DNA of 48,282 bases from NCBI RefSeq assembly GCF_024464655.1, contig NZ_JANHAV010000013.1, positions 1 to 48,282 on the forward strand, given 5' to 3'. Below, one piece after another: positions 35,646-43,979 of the stretch (the stretch's first letter is position 1; each line of letters starts with the position of its first letter). The position numbers were made by a program, and so were the translations under genes. The notes beneath the pieces are model-generated. The model searched no databases and was not told the origin of the DNA. It saw only the letters and a list, made by a program, of their open reading frames with translations. Source of the stretch: Halobellus inordinatus (GTDB taxonomy: Archaea; Halobacteriota; Halobacteria; Halobacteriales; Haloferacaceae).

Positions 35646-36458
35646 ATGTCTCCAACCGAGCATGCCTCCTCCTCCTTCGCAAAGCCGTTCGGCGTGACGC
35701 TGCTAGCCGGTACGCCTGGAATCGTCGCCCTCAGTGGGTACATTTATCTCACGACGCCGACGACGGCCATCCCGGCCGGTCTATCGCTTCCACTCTTCGC
35801 TGTGTCTGCCGGGGTCAACTCACTTCTTCTGCTCGCCGTCGCGTGTCTAATCGGTACGTACACGGCTCCGCGAGTAGAGCTGCCATCGTACCTTATTGAC
35901 TGGGCAAGGACAGGCGACGACGTCTGGCGACGCCTCCGGCCCGAGATTCGACTTGCCGTCGGCCTCGGCGTTATCGGGGGACTACTGATTCTACTTCTCG
36001 ATGTCGCGCTGGCACCGTTCATCGCTCAGAACCTGCCCCAGTCAGCGATCGAGGCGACCGACGCGACTGTGGTGAACGTCCTCGCGTATGCACCGGTCAG
36101 GTTCCTCTATGGTGGCATCACGGAGGAGCTACTGCTCCGCTACGGACTCATGTCGGCGCTCACATTCATCGGCTGGGTGCTCACCGGCCGTCGGTCGGAC
36201 GGCCCCGGATCGGGAGTCATGTGGGTCGCGATCGTCATCTCTGCAGTGCTGTTCGGGATCGGCCATCTCCCGGCGCTCGCACAGTCCGTCGGCCTAACCC
36301 CAGCACTCGTCGCCCGGACAATTCTTCTGAACGCGATCGCAGGCGTCCTCTTTGGGTGGCTGTACTGGCAACGGAGCCTCGAAGCGGCGATGGTGGCCCA
36401 CGCCGCCTTCCACGTCCCCTTGGTAGCACTCTCGCTCGTACAAGTCGCGCTACCCTGA
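35646..36458 (+). CDS. CPBP-family intramembrane metalloprotease 2
   Basis: A 270-residue membrane protein with motif 1 TEELLLR (residues 159-165: the canonical Glu160-Glu161-x3-Arg165), motif 2 GIGHLP near residue 205 and a late VAHAAFH near 255. Several hydrophobic segments flank them. It is only distantly related to CPBP protein 1 at 32754. Function is unknown. A 297-base gap before it contains one short stretch with coding character (about 35450-35573, ending in TGA), but no gene I can name. Confidence 0.75.
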   Translation: MSPTEHASSSFAKPFGVTLLAGTPGIVALSGYIYLTTPTTAIPAGLSLPLFAVSAGVNSLLLLAVACLIGTYTAPRVELPSYLIDWARTGDDVWRRLRPEIRLAVGLGVIGGLLILLLDVALAPFIAQNLPQSAIEATDATVVNVLAYAPVRFLYGGITEELLLRYGLMSALTFIGWVLTGRRSDGPGSGVMWVAIVISAVLFGIGHLPALAQSVGLTPALVARTILLNAIAGVLFGWLYWQRSLEAAMVAHAAFHVPLVALSLVQVALP

Positions 36459-36542
36459 CTGTAGTGAATCCCGCCCCTCCACCTATCACGGTGGCCCCAA
36501 TTTATCAGAGGTGCAGTCTCACAACATATCAAGAACATCGGA

Positions 36543-37000
36543 ATGGAGCTGAGAGCATACATCCGAGAACAACGGTGGACGACAGTAGCCGGCTACGGCC
36601 TCTTCGTCGCGCTGATGGTCGCCGGTTACTACTACAACATCACGTTCGTCCAGCTCGGACTCATCGACCTCGGGACACGCCTCGTTGGGCTGTCCGAGAC
36701 GGCCGTCTCGATGTGGATGGCGGCGCTCGCGCTCGTGACGCTCGCCGTCGCCATCGCGACCGGTATGACGATGGACCGCCGCGGGTGGAGCACGGACCTC
36801 CGCACGAAACTCCGACTCCTGCTCGGCGTGGTCTGCCTCCAGTTCGCACTCACGCTCGTTGCCCCGATGGTTCGGACCGTTCCCGCCTTCGGTGCATAGA
36901 TAATCTTGGCGTCGCTTGGGCTCGGTATCGGATTTCCAGTCTCGTTCTCACTCGCAATCGATCTCATTCCCGTTCCGGACCGGGGCTACGTCGCCGTCGG
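36543..37000 (+). pseudogene. MFS-like membrane protein, stop-interrupted and truncated
   Basis: The frame from ATG 36543 encodes a 118-residue membrane segment ending at TAG 36897-36899. The same frame continues after the stop as LASLGLGIGFPVSF and AIDLIPVPDRGYV, which completes a typical membrane-transporter sequence. It stops resembling it at about 36998, where a leftward gene fragment (36986-37150) begins. A nonsense change and a truncation both seem present, so it is not functional. Identity with MFS is inferred from sequence style. Confidence 0.55.
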
Positions 37001-37150
37001 CTCGCTCACGAGGGCGCGGTCGGCGATCTCGGCGGCTGACTGCCCGTCGTGGGTCTGTTCGACGATTTCGTACACTCGCTCAAACGGCGTGGTGTCGTCT
37101 CTCCAGTCCGCTTTGACCTGCTTGTTGACGTCGTCCCACGTCTCGGTCAT
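36986..37150 (-). pseudogene. DUF7342-like winged-helix gene fragment, 5' end only
   Basis: A leftward reading frame from ATG 37150 gives about 54 residues, including TTPFERVYEIVEQ and AEIADRALVSEPTA. This is the N-terminal and first helix-turn-helix part of the DUF7342 family, as I recall it. It ends at a stop at 36986, at the truncation point of the MFS-like pseudogene. It joins that gene end to end, so the two broken parts were likely fused by a deletion or insertion. A complete family member lies at 45184-45717. Confidence 0.5.
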
Positions 37151-37332
37151 ACTGGAGCTACGCCATTCAGAAACAAATAGTTCCCTACAAAAAATTATGT
37201 TTTGGTGCATCCGTACGGGAGCGTTGTCAGGGGCCGCTGGATGGCAAATATCGTAAACGCCCGCATAATGGTTGGCGTAACATCCCCGGACTCGGCGATA
37301 CAGATTACCGTCCCGAGCATCTATCGATCGTA

Positions 37333-37710
37333 ATGACACAACGATCCGTTCTGGTTCGTGCGCTATGGTTCGTGTTCGTCGGCTGGTGGGTGACACCGAT
37401 CGTCGTCAACACTGCGTGGCTGCTGAACGTCACGGTCGTCCTGCTCCCGATCGGGATCAAACTGATCAACCTCGTGCCAACGGTGCTCACTCTCGCGGAG
37501 CCGCGGTCCCTGTCGGAACCCGACTCGACGCGAGGGCAACGCTCGCTCGCCGTCCGGGCGATTTACTTCGTCTTCGTCGGCTGGTGGCTCAGCCTGCTGT
37601 GGGCGAACGTGGCGTCGTTCCTCGCACTCACGGTCGTGGGACTCCCAGTCACAATCTGGATGCTCAACCGACTGCCATACGTCACGTCGCTGTACCGATT
37701 TCACGGCTGA
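37333..37710 (+). CDS. YccF-like membrane protein with two repeats
   Basis: A 125-residue protein made of two similar halves. Each begins with RALWFVFVGWW or RAIYFVFVGWW and ends in a hydrophobic strand and Pro-rich turn (LLPIGIKLINLVP; GLPVTIWMLNRLP). This matches the YccF domain (DUF307), which consists of such a repeat. It is a small inner-membrane protein of unknown role. It lies between the pseudogene junction and the convergent TFB gene and has no obvious partner. Confidence 0.75.
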   Translation: MTQRSVLVRALWFVFVGWWVTPIVVNTAWLLNVTVVLLPIGIKLINLVPTVLTLAEPRSLSEPDSTRGQRSLAVRAIYFVFVGWWLSLLWANVASFLALTVVGLPVTIWMLNRLPYVTSLYRFHG

Positions 37711-37741
37711 TCCGGACATCCCTGATCGGTCGAATCCTGAT

Positions 37742-38661
37742 TCAGACGATTTGTACTTCGAGCGTGTTGCGGTGGATCCTGACGATCGCCGTCGACGTGT
37801 TAGACACCTTGGCGATATCAGTCTGGGTCAGCCAGCGACCCGACTCCTGTCCGGACTTGTAGAGGCAGGCTGCAGCGAAGCCAGCGGGATGGAAGCTGTC
37901 GTCACCCCCGCGTCCTCAGCCGCTTCGGCAAGTGCTCGCGCCCGGCGTCGGATCCGCTCCGGACAGTCGAGGTCGGATGCGAGCCGCAGAATGTATATCG
38001 TCGGGGTCACAGGTGTGGCCAAGAGTCCCAGCTCTTCGTTCAGCGTTTTGTACGCGTTCGTAACCCGTGACTCAGCGACGCGGGCCATCTCGCTGACGTC
38101 GTCCACCAACTGCGAGCGGCCGTTGCACCGGCAGGCGCCGTACACGCTGGCCGCGGCGATGGCTTCGATAGATCTGCCACGAAGCAGGTCCTCGTTCTGG
38201 GCACTCCGGAAGGGCTGGCACGCTTGGTCACGGACCGAATCGGAGATCTCGAGGACGCTCGCTAACCGGCTGACTTTGCCCAGCCCGTGTGCGAGATTTC
38301 GGTCGGCTTTCGACTGGAACCGACCACGAGTCTGTTCACGCCGCATTCGGTATAGCCGCTGACGCTTTCGTCCGGAGAGTTCGTTCCCGTTTGCATCTTT
38401 CCAGCGACCGATCTCGGTCGACAACCCTCGGTCGTGACGTGCCGCAGTCAGTGGAGCGCCCGTCCGCTTTCGCTGGTCCTGATCGTGAGTTCTCCATTCA
38501 GGACCGTGGTCGATTCGTTGTTCGTGAATAACGAGTCCGCAGTCCTCACAGCTTGTTTCAACGCTGTTCGTTCTCACTTGGCCGCTGCATTTGGGACACG
38601 GCGTATTGTCGTTCGATACGTCTTCGTCGAAGCCGGTTTCGTAGACATTCTTTGTTACCAT
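37742..38661 (-). pseudogene. tfb: Transcription initiation factor IIB, frameshifted near C-terminus
   Basis: Translation from ATG 38661 gives a zinc ribbon (C22, C25, C38, C41) followed by the first cyclin fold and most of the second. After the helix RRARALAEAAEDAGVTTAS the frame runs to a stop at 37828. In the next frame, from about 37890, the sequence AGFAAACLYKSG and RWLTQTDIAKVSNTS continues to a stop at 37742-37744. That is the expected final helix of TFB. A one-base deletion near 37890 explains it. The protein would lose its DNA-contacting end, so it may be non-functional, unless the indel is a sequence error. TFB recruits RNA polymerase to promoters. Confidence 0.75.
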
Positions 38662-38753
38662 CTTGGACAGCGAGGCACTCTACACGCACCTCGCACACCT
38701 CTCAGGGGACAATAAACAACCGCAGACGTGGCGGTGTGTGGATGTGTACCGAG

Positions 38754-39182
38754 CTACTTGGGGAAGCTTCGGCGATCAGCGCATACACACTCCGAGCAGG
38801 GAAAGTCGGCGGCTAGGCCCTCATTATCGCACTGTGTTGTGTCTGTGTCGCTGGATTGGCCTGCCAGTCGATCACCATCGGTTACAACGCCGCCATAGGC
38901 GACAGCCCGCATCTTCGTTGCAATATCAAGGATTCGAGGTCGGATGGCGACAGCGACCCGGTGCTTACACGGACCACCGTATGCTGCGTCAGCGGGACAC
39001 TCACAAGCTGCTGGAACACCGTCGACGACAGTGACGCGGTATTCGTGCTCCGAAGGATTTTGATGACTATTGTTGCGAACGCAAACGTCGCCATCGAGAA
39101 GCGAAAATTCGAAGGCTTCGTACTGGGCACGTTTGAGTACACGAGTCGTTGGTTCGAGACTATCGAGTAGTGTTTTGGGCAT
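38754..39182 (-). CDS. SWIM zinc-finger protein
   Basis: A 142-residue protein beginning at ATG 39182 (MPKTLLDSLE). Residues 60-74 form a SWIM motif, C60-x-C62 ... C72-x-H74 (CECPADAAYGGPCKH). A second Cys pair near the C-terminus (FPCSECVC) could bind another ion. SWIM domains bind DNA or proteins. In haloarchaea these proteins are common on plasmids and next to the OB-fold protein family seen upstream here, but with no known role. The upstream extension to 39248 is not supported. Confidence 0.75.
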   Translation of the reverse strand: MPKTLLDSLEPTTRVLKRAQYEAFEFSLLDGDVCVRNNSHQNPSEHEYRVTVVDGVPAACECPADAAYGGPCKHRVAVAIRPRILDIATKMRAVAYGGVVTDGDRLAGQSSDTDTTQCDNEGLAADFPCSECVCADRRSFPK

Positions 39183-39396
39183 TATGGGACACGGCGACTG
39201 GTGTGCGCCGCACCCCTCCAAGGCTGGATAAAACCTGTCAAATCGCACACTGATTTCTAGGATAACTGTTTAGACCAGTACTCGAGGTTGTGGCTGCGCG
39301 CGCAGCGACCTCTAGGAGCGAGCACGGAGCGGAGGGTGGGGCGGTGGGGCTTGGGTCGGTCCGGCACGTGACAAAAAAGGAGGGTACGACAACCGG

Positions 39397-40274
39397 CTAT
39401 TCCCACCACCGTCCGCGCTCTGGGAACATAACGGTGCTCCACCCAGTGACGGCCAGTGAGACGCGTCCTTCGTACCAATTTCTCGCCGCTCACCTTCTTC
39501 GATCCAGGGGGCATTCGACTTCTCCCAGATCGTCACCTTCGTTTTCCCGCTTTCGTCTGCTATCAGGCCGACTTGTGCAATCGCTGGCGACGTCGCATCC
39601 CAGAGTTCCTCAACACACCCTTCGATGCTCACCTCTTTGCGATTGACGTCCTCGAGCTTCCCGATGGGAACTACCTGTCCCGGCGCCGTCTGCAACTCCT
39701 CGAACACCCCGACGACCGCACTCATCATGTCTTTCCCACCGACCACGGCTTCACCTAACCGCCGACCAATCGCTGCTCGCGACCAGCCATCCAGCTTCTT
39801 CGCCAGCCGCATCGACTGCGTGTTCACCGCCGCCAACTGCTCCTGCGTGAGTTCTGCACGAGGATCGTCTCGCTCTGGGTCCGCCATCGGGTTTACGCTT
39901 GCCGCCCGCTTCTGGAACTCTGCTCGTCGCTCAGCGCTCCGCTTCGCCGCGATGTCTCGCGTCCGTTTCTCCCGACCGTCTTGCGTCCCCAGCTCTGCCT
40001 GGGCACTGATGCGCTCCAGCTCGGCTTCCCGCGCCCGAATGCGCTCTTCCTGTTCGAGGGTCGCACCGTAAATCCGCTCGTCACTGGTGTCGACCATCCC
40101 GTCCGGGTGGTTTGCATCGACCTTTGCTTGCACCTCCATCTGCACCGTCGCCTGGAACTCCGGCGTCTCATCGACGACCTCGAAGCCGTCTTCGTCGACT
40201 GCCGCTTCGTCCGCGTTTTCGAATGCCTGTTCATCGACCGAAACTACATTACTGGCTGCGTTGTTACTTGACAT
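39397..40274 (-). pseudogene. OB-fold single-strand-binding-like protein, frameshifted
   Basis: ATG 40274 opens a frame with an acidic N-terminus, a long charged helical stretch (REAELERISAQAE, then DIAAKRSAERRAEFQKR) and a C-terminal OB-fold (VIPIG-like strands, VNRKEVSIEGCV, then ADESGKTKVTIWEKSNAP). Near 39485 the frame shifts; the continuation in another frame, RNWYEGRVSLAVTGW and FPERGRWWE, ends at a stop at 39397-39399 and fits an OB-fold end. A small deletion accounts for this. Without it, translation runs in a wrong frame to 39312. It probably binds ssDNA as a plasmid replication-associated protein. Confidence 0.6.
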
Positions 40275-40961
40275 TGGATCTCACTGATCCGAAGGCGCTC
40301 AGCTCCCGACACCGCGATGCTCCAACATCGCGGTTCTTCGACGACAACGCCCGACAGAACCATCTACGCGCTCTCGCTCGCGCCTTCGTGAGCGCCCCCT
40401 GGGGCGCGAGCGAGAGCGCCAAAGGAAGGTCACTCAACCAGAACCGCGCGCCGTCCTGCCGAGCGCAGCGAGGCAGGGCTTGGAAGACGAACGGAGTGAG
40501 TCTTCCAGCGACCCGCCCGGAGCGAGCGGCCAGCTTTAAGCCGTTTCTCGTGTCCGGCCCGCGAGGGGCGCAACCGAAAACGCGCTTAATGCTGGCGTCG
40601 AGACCAGATTCAATTTAGCCCGGAACGGGCGCTCGCGGTGCGGAGAGCGCCCGCACGCCCGGAATGGTCGGTCGCGAGCGACGCGGAGGGCGGAAGCGGC
40701 GAGCGGGGCGGGCCGTAACAAAGAACCTGTTCAACCGGGCTCGACGCTCAGTCACACAGATGACATCCTGGTGGACTCAGAAAGGGCGAGGGCGTCTCGG
40801 TCGTCCCCCGACCCCGCAAGCACCACAGGCACGAGGAGCGCAGTGTGGGTCGGGGGATGCCGAGCGGCCGAGGGCTTTCGAGACGGTAACGGCCATCGCT
40901 GGCGGGCCGATATCGAATTTTGTTCCGCAGTGATCGGTGTGCGGACCCAACGAGGAGCGGC
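40275..40961. other. GC-rich, hairpin-rich non-coding region
   Basis: About 690 bases upstream of the OB-fold gene. Perfect hairpins are at 40392-40407 (gcgcccc/ggggcgc), 40455-40477 (cctgcc/ggcagg), 40481-40507 (tggaagac/gtcttcca) and 40804-40857 (tcccccgaccc/gggtcggggga). An AT-rich stretch lies at about 40588-40620. One copy of an 80-base direct repeat lies at 40674-40752. I see no protein-like reading frame. A replication origin or a structured RNA are possible, but not shown. Confidence 0.45.
40674..40752 (+). repeat. Imperfect direct repeat, copy 1
   Basis: The segment gcgagcgacgcg followed by gcggcgagcggggcgg and ttcaaccgg recurs, with scattered changes, at 42132-42205 in the same orientation. 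It lies in the hairpin-rich region. Its role is not known. Confidence 0.45.
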
Positions 40962-41462
40962 CTACTCGAGAAGATCTTCCACGAAGCGGAAGCCGTTCAC
41001 GTACGTGACTGAATCTCCGTAGCCCTCACTGGCGAAGACATTCTCAGCCCCTTCTCCAGCGAGGGTATCTGTCGTGTAGATGTAAGCGTGGTCAGCGGTC
41101 TCGTCGACGAACGCTTGAGCGGCGACCCCTGCCAGCGCTGGATCCGCACGTTCGATCTCGTCGGCAGGGCGGTCATCAGCGTTCGCGATGTATCGCTGCA
41201 CGCCGTCCATCGTCCGGGAAACTAGTGCGTTCGTGTATTCCAACGGGGCTGCGACTCGGGCCCACCCTTCGTCGATTGCCGTGTCGATTGGCGGTGTTTC
41301 GACGTCGGGTGCGTTGACGGTCAGTTCGTCGTAGACACGTTCCGGGAGGACGAACGTCATGTCGTTCCGGCGTGCAAACGTCCGGACGACCTGATACCGA
41401 CGGTTCGACGGTTGCCCCATCGCGACGAACAGACCGGTATCAGCGATATAGATGGCGCTCAC
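40962..41462 (-). CDS. PIN-domain-like toxin
   Basis: A 166-residue protein with an N-terminal YIADTGLFVAMG (residues 5-16, candidate catalytic D8), a charged helical middle including Glu, and a C-terminal YIYTTDTLAGEG with a further Asp. This spacing resembles PIN ribonucleases of VapC type. It starts with GTG at 41462, overlapping by four bases the stop of the winged-helix gene just upstream, which is a typical antitoxin-toxin order. It would cleave RNA when released from its partner. Confidence 0.6.
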   Translation of the reverse strand: MSAIYIADTGLFVAMGQPSNRRYQVVRTFARRNDMTFVLPERVYDELTVNAPDVETPPIDTAIDEGWARVAAPLEYTNALVSRTMDGVQRYIANADDRPADEIERADPALAGVAAQAFVDETADHAYIYTTDTLAGEGAENVFASEGYGDSVTYVNGFRFVEDLLE

Positions 41463-42061
41463 GCGTCGTCGCCGGCGATGTCCCGGTCGACACCCTCGAT
41501 ATCCGCGACCGACGCGCCTGCCTCCTCGATATCGAAGTGCTCGTGGACGACGGGGCGGAGCGCCTGCAGGATGATTTCGGCGGCGAGCGGCGAGATGTCG
41601 AGATCACGGGCCATTAGCCGGTGGGTGACCTCGCCACGTTCCCGGTCGACGGTGTAGGTGAGTGCCGTTGCGAGTCCGGCGATGCCGTGGCGGTCGATGT
41701 AGGTATCGATGTCGTCGTCGGTCGTGCGACGGGCGATGGCGTCGATGAGCACGGGCGTGATTGTGTACTCGCGAGCGCCATCAGCTGCTGTGACGGTCAG
41801 ATTGATGTCGCGGGCGACGTACACCCGGGGTTGCTCGTCGGTGGTCGCCTCGATGACGCCGGCGTCGACCAGCCGGTTCACATAGGTGTAGGCCGTGCCC
41901 TGCGCGAGGTCGAGCTCGTTCATGAGTTCCTGGACGGTTGCTTCCTCCTCTCGGGCGAGATACGCGTACAGTTTGGCGAGCTGTGGCTCCTCAAGGAGGT
42001 CCGCGACCGAGAGGAAGTCGCGGATAACGTCGCCGTTGGTTCGGTTTGACGTGCGTGACAT
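41459..42061 (-). CDS. Winged-helix antitoxin/regulator (PIN partner)
   Basis: A 200-residue protein starting at ATG 42061 (MSRTSNRTNG). An N-terminal winged helix with ATVQELMNELDLAQGTAYTYVN and LVDAGVIEATTDEQPRVYVA is followed by a second acidic helical part. It fits a haloarchaeal winged-helix family (DUF7437-like, from memory) that pairs with PIN toxins. It overlaps the toxin by four bases and is expected to repress the operon and neutralise the toxin. The earlier in-frame TTG is not needed. Confidence 0.6.
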   Translation of the reverse strand: MSRTSNRTNGDVIRDFLSVADLLEEPQLAKLYAYLAREEEATVQELMNELDLAQGTAYTYVNRLVDAGVIEATTDEQPRVYVARDINLTVTAADGAREYTITPVLIDAIARRTTDDDIDTYIDRHGIAGLATALTYTVDRERGEVTHRLMARDLDISPLAAEIILQALRPVVHEHFDIEEAGASVADIEGVDRDIAGDDA

Positions 42062-42131
42062 GAGCAATTGGGCGTTTACAGTTTACAGGGAATCAGTAAA
42101 GAGTGTTGCGGTCAATCTATCCGGACTAGGT

Positions 42132-42205
42132 GCGAGCGACGCGAAAGGGTGGCCGCGGCGAGCGGAGCGGACCGTAGAGAAACACGGTTCAACCGGACTT
42201 GACAC
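42132..42205 (+). repeat. Imperfect direct repeat, copy 2
   Basis: This matches copy 1 at 40674-40752 with scattered changes. It lies just upstream of the winged-helix/PIN operon start (42061) and downstream of the UPF0175-like pair, so it may be a promoter-linked or mobile segment. Confidence 0.4.
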
Positions 42206-42303
42206 ACACAGCGACTCAGCCGCTATACTCTTGGTACGGTGCCACCAGCGAAATTCTGAGCAGGGTCAACAAGGGGGATCAACGGGTGCGACGCTGTAAG
42301 AGG

Positions 42304-42471
42304 TCACGCGTCAGTCACTTCGTTAATGAAGTCCTCGTCCAACTGCTGTTTCAACACCCGGAGGCTCGCCGCCGTTTCGGCGCCGACGAGCTCTGTGAGC
42401 TGGTCGATGGTTATTTCGTCATCGTAGTAAGCGGCCGCGATCTCCTGGATGCCCGCGTCCTCGTCGGTCAT
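42304..42471 (-). CDS. UPF0175-like small antitoxin
   Basis: A 55-residue protein, ATG 42471 to TGA 42304. It has IAAAYYDDEITIDQLTELVG near residues 11-30, a helix-turn-helix-like pattern of UPF0175 proteins, which are small DNA-binding antitoxins. Its start overlaps the stop of the upstream gene by four bases (ATGA), so they form an operon. It is short, acidic and typical of haloarchaeal TA partners. No toxin gene follows directly; the next gene lies 242 bases downstream. Confidence 0.55.
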   Translation of the reverse strand: MTDEDAGIQEIAAAYYDDEITIDQLTELVGAETAASLRVLKQQLDEDFINEVTDA

Positions 42472-42698
42472 CGGCCACGCACCCGACTGCGAGCGGCCGC
42501 GAACCGAACCGGATCGGTGTCGCTAGCCGCATCCATCTCGTTTGCCGACTGGAGCTGCGAGTCGATGAGCCGATTCTGCTGACGTGACCACTCACTATCA
42601 TCGTGCGTCCGAACGTACTGGGCCCACTGTTTAATCATCACACGGCGTTGCTCGATATTCTGGCGTTGATCGCCTTCAAATTCATGTGAATTCAGCAT
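42468..42698 (-). CDS. Small conserved haloarchaeal protein, TA-linked
   Basis: A 76-residue protein from ATG 42698 (MLNSHEFEGDQRQNIEQRRV). It is highly charged and helical, with WAQYVRTHDDSEWSRQQNRL near residues 28-47. I remember similar small proteins next to UPF0175 and PIN genes on haloarchaeal plasmids, with no named function. Its last codons overlap the UPF0175-like gene. The 24 bases upstream of this ATG in the same frame look less likely to be translated. Confidence 0.5.
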   Translation of the reverse strand: MLNSHEFEGDQRQNIEQRRVMIKQWAQYVRTHDDSEWSRQQNRLIDSQLQSANEMDAASDTDPVRFAAARSRVRGR

Positions 42699-42779
42699 CG
42701 TAGTCCTCCACTCCAAGCTCATTGACGTATACTGGCTGCTCCGTCGATAGCCACGGAAGCACTGAGTAAGCGTGACGAA

Positions 42780-42950
42780 TTACTCGTCTTCAAGTGCTGC
42801 ATAGATCTCCGCGTGGCGGCGTCCATCAAGCTCCCCCATTTCGAGGGTGATCCCGCGACGTTCGGCGTCGCTCTCGGCCGCCTGATACCGCTCGTAGAGC
42901 TGGCGGACCTCGTCGTCGACCGCCGTCGAGGAATCGGTGCTGGACGCCAT
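42780..42950 (-). CDS. Small acidic protein
   Basis: A 56-residue frame from ATG 42950 (MASSTDSSTAVDDEVRQLYE), with a charged helix (YQAAESDAERRGI) and a DGRRHAEIYAALEDE end. It is rich in Glu and Asp as expected of halophile proteins. There is no family I can name. It lies 81 bases upstream of the 42698 gene on the same strand, and 60 bases after the Doc remnant. Confidence 0.4.
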   Translation of the reverse strand: MASSTDSSTAVDDEVRQLYERYQAAESDAERRGITLEMGELDGRRHAEIYAALEDE

Positions 42951-43010
42951 TGTTCTATTGCGCATACTCTGTGTGTCCCTTTATCAGTTGTGACGAGCAC
43001 AGGCCCGGAA

Positions 43011-43186
43011 CTAGATGACTGCAGTCTCTGTGTCGACTGCGGCTTCGTCAGTTGCGAAGCGGTACAAAAGGGCCCGAATTTCATCACTGTACTCGAACGT
43101 GTACCCGTCCATCATATAGAAAACGACCACCGTTCGGAGCGCTGTTTGTTTGTTTCCGTCGACGAATGGACGTTCCGCAACGAGCA
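43011..43186 (-). pseudogene. Doc/Fic toxin C-terminal remnant
   Basis: A leftward frame after the PemK stop reads VAERPFVDGNKQTALRTVVV, then FYMMDGYTFEYSDEIR and ALLYRFATDEAAVD, and ends at TAG 43011-43013. It corresponds to the C-terminal part of Doc-like Fic proteins, whose motif HPFxxGNKR is here RPFVDGNKQ. The catalytic His is Arg. No upstream part exists in this frame. It is probably the dead end of a lost toxin gene. Confidence 0.6.
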
Positions 43187-43192
43187 GTCACC

Positions 43193-43534
43193 TCAAGACG
43201 ATATGTAGTCGATCAACTGGCTCGCCACATCCTCAGTTCGTTCGTCGACGAGAGAGGTCAGATAGTGCTCTACGTCCGCAGCACTGTTGAGGGTCGCGAG
43301 CGACCACGGGAGGACGTGACTTCGTTCTCCGAGTGGGTCGCCCTCGTAGTCGTCGTCTCGGAGTGGGAGTGCCTCCTCGTGGTAGGTCTTCGTGGAGAGC
43401 AGGATCGTGATGAGTTGGGTACCGTGGTTCGGGAGTTGAGGCGCTCCCAGAATGAGCATCGGGCGACCTTTATCCGAGAGTGGGTCACTCGCCCAGACGA
43501 TGTCGCCACGTTCCAAGTCCTCGAACGCAGTCAC
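43193..43534 (-). CDS. PemK/MazF-like toxin
   Basis: A 113-residue protein with LERGDIVWASDPLSDKGRPML at residues 7-27 and a beta-rich core, typical of PemK/MazF mRNA endonucleases, which cleave RNA at short sites. The starting codon is GTG 43534. The frame overlaps the upstream winged-helix gene by four bases (GTGA), a common order for antitoxin-toxin operons. A remnant of another toxin (Doc) begins directly after its stop. Confidence 0.7.
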   Translation of the reverse strand: MTAFEDLERGDIVWASDPLSDKGRPMLILGAPQLPNHGTQLITILLSTKTYHEEALPLRDDDYEGDPLGERSHVLPWSLATLNSAADVEHYLTSLVDERTEDVASQLIDYISS

Positions 43535-43890
43535 TGTACTTTTTCCATCTCGTCGGTCTGGAGTTCCTCAAGACGCTCCTCACTGTATTGTTCGTCTGCA
43601 GTCTCGTAGTGTCGGTGTAGCCGGTAGGCAGATTGGAGCAGTTCCTCGTCGTCCGTGATCGCCCAGTACGGGCGCTTGTGCCGCACGAGACCGCGCTCCT
43701 TCAATCGCGAGAGAATCGCACTGACGGCGTCTCTCTCCAGCCCGAGGTGCTCGGCGATCGTTGCCGCCTTCCACGCCCTGTCGTTATTCTTGTCGAGGAA
43801 CAGCACGATCCGCTCGGTATCATTCCGTTCCTCGAATTCGTCGGCGTCAGCGTTCTCGAACTCGTCGATATCGATGGTGCCGCTCGACAT
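43531..43890 (-). CDS. MarR-like winged-helix antitoxin
   Basis: A 119-residue protein with acidic N-terminus, then a winged helix (TERIVLFLDKNNDRAWKAA, then HLGLERDAVSAILSRLKERGL near residues 49-69). It overlaps the PemK-like gene by four bases and should be its antitoxin and autorepressor. The ATG at 43890 is preceded by an AT-rich stretch. The exact family is not certain. Confidence 0.65.
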   Translation of the reverse strand: MSSGTIDIDEFENADADEFEERNDTERIVLFLDKNNDRAWKAATIAEHLGLERDAVSAILSRLKERGLVRHKRPYWAITDDEELLQSAYRLHRHYETADEQYSEERLEELQTDEMEKVQ

Positions 43891-43979
43891 AGACTAGTGT
43901 TGGGACTGTTGGAGCATAGTTGTTTGGCATGTTTGCTACCGTGGATAAGTGTTTCCATGCCCAGAAATGTGGGAGGGGG

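Noticed and set aside
39257-39514. Leftward frame with basic residues after the OB-fold gene
   Set aside because: It does not continue the OB-fold, while a third frame does; it is a by-product of the frameshift region.
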